The notes under the pieces were generated by a model. That model ran no database searches, was not told the DNA's origin, and was given only the letters and a program-made list of their open reading frames with translations. This document shows, one piece after another, positions 31,992-32,118 of a DNA stretch of 32,118 bases. Source of the stretch: Bifidobacterium phasiani (GTDB lineage: Bacteria > Actinomycetota > Actinomycetes > Actinomycetales > Bifidobacteriaceae); contig NZ_JAHBBD010000028.1 in assembly GCF_019331775.1 (NCBI RefSeq), positions 1-32,118 of the forward strand. The letters are read 5' to 3'. The first letter of the stretch is position 1, and every line of letters begins with the position of its first letter. The position numbers and the translations under genes were made by a program.

Positions 31992-32118
31992 TGAACCGCA
32001 CCCCGATTGTTGGACTGGAGAAATTCAGATTCGATGATCGGAGGTGCGGTTCTTGCGTATGCGGGAGGATCGGAGGAAGCGTTATGATGACGGGTTTCGG
32101 CGAGAGGCGTTGAGGCTG
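31992..32118 (+). mobile_element. Left end of an IS3-family (IS150-like) insertion sequence, partial
   Basis: Starting at 31992 the sequence reads TGAACCGCACCCCGATTG then TTGGACT. It begins with TG and has the 'ACC..CCCC...TTGGAC' pattern I know from IS150-group termini. The OrfA reading frame begins about 60 bp inside, as expected. The element runs off the right edge, so its right end and target duplication cannot be seen. GAACCGCACC (31993-32002) and GGTGCGGTTC (32043-32052) form a perfect 10-bp inverted repeat within it. Confidence 0.7.
32053..32118 (+). CDS. IS3-family transposase OrfA, N-terminal fragment
   Basis: Only the first 22 codons are in the window and the frame is open at the edge. 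From the in-frame ATG at 32059 the protein reads MREDRRKRYDDGFRREALRL. The KRY-D-x-F-RREALRL pattern is the typical start of the helix-turn-helix OrfA of IS3 elements. A TTG at 32053 has GGAGG (32040-32044) 8 nt upstream and is the better-placed start; ATG 32059 is the alternative. OrfA normally works with a downstream OrfB (DDE transposase) produced by -1 frameshifting; this is not visible here. Confidence 0.65.
   Translation, partial: MRMREDRRKRYDDGFRREALRL

Overview
The window is very GC-rich and densely coding. It looks like a chromosomal segment of a high-GC actinobacterium, most likely a Bifidobacterium. The reasons are a lactate dehydrogenase of the bifidobacterial type, the actinobacterial lexA / LysM-protein / nrdR arrangement, and a division and cell wall (dcw) cluster in an actinobacterial order that ends at ftsQ without an adjacent ftsZ. 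The genus assignment is inference, because no rRNA gene is present.

Left part (1-13.1 kb). On the minus strand are a HrpA-type RNA helicase and, upstream of it, a small class I methyltransferase of the RsmC/MTS type. Divergent from these is the ribosome-associated GTPase HflX, then L-lactate dehydrogenase with a strong hairpin terminator. A gene-free kilobase follows. It holds a degenerate 16-bp tandem array and an AT-rich promoter with a large inverted repeat, which leads into a CDF metal-efflux gene. Convergent to that is lexA. lexA is divergent from a LysM membrane protein, probably an SOS-induced division inhibitor, and four LexA-box-like sites lie in the shared promoter region. nrdR follows, then a 477-bp repeat-rich spacer.

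Middle (13.1-17.2 kb). On the minus strand lie a HelD-like helicase/ATPase and serA (phosphoglycerate dehydrogenase), separated by 1 nt. A roughly 600-bp spacer ends in four 10-bp-phased GTGG-type repeats that look like the MraZ operator.

Right part (17.2-31.4 kb) is the dcw cluster on the plus strand: mraZ, rsmH, ftsL, ftsI, a MurE-like gene, murF, mraY, murD, ftsW, murG, murC and ftsQ. Several junctions overlap as ATGA or TGATG, which suggests translational coupling. The cluster supplies the cytoplasmic Mur steps (MurC, D, F), lipid I and II synthesis (MraY, MurG), septal polymerisation and crosslinking (FtsW, FtsI), and divisome scaffolds (FtsL, FtsQ). The gene in the murE slot appears to be a truncated Mur-ligase pseudoenzyme: it has no visible P-loop and no C-terminal ligase domain. 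A convergent dtd gene follows. The window ends inside what looks like an IS3-family insertion sequence, with its left terminus and the first codons of OrfA visible.

Most of the content is a conserved housekeeping region. The least ordinary items are the MurE-like pseudoenzyme, the pentapeptide-repeat tail on the SOS LysM protein, the operator-like structure before the CDF gene, and the intergenic repeat arrays.
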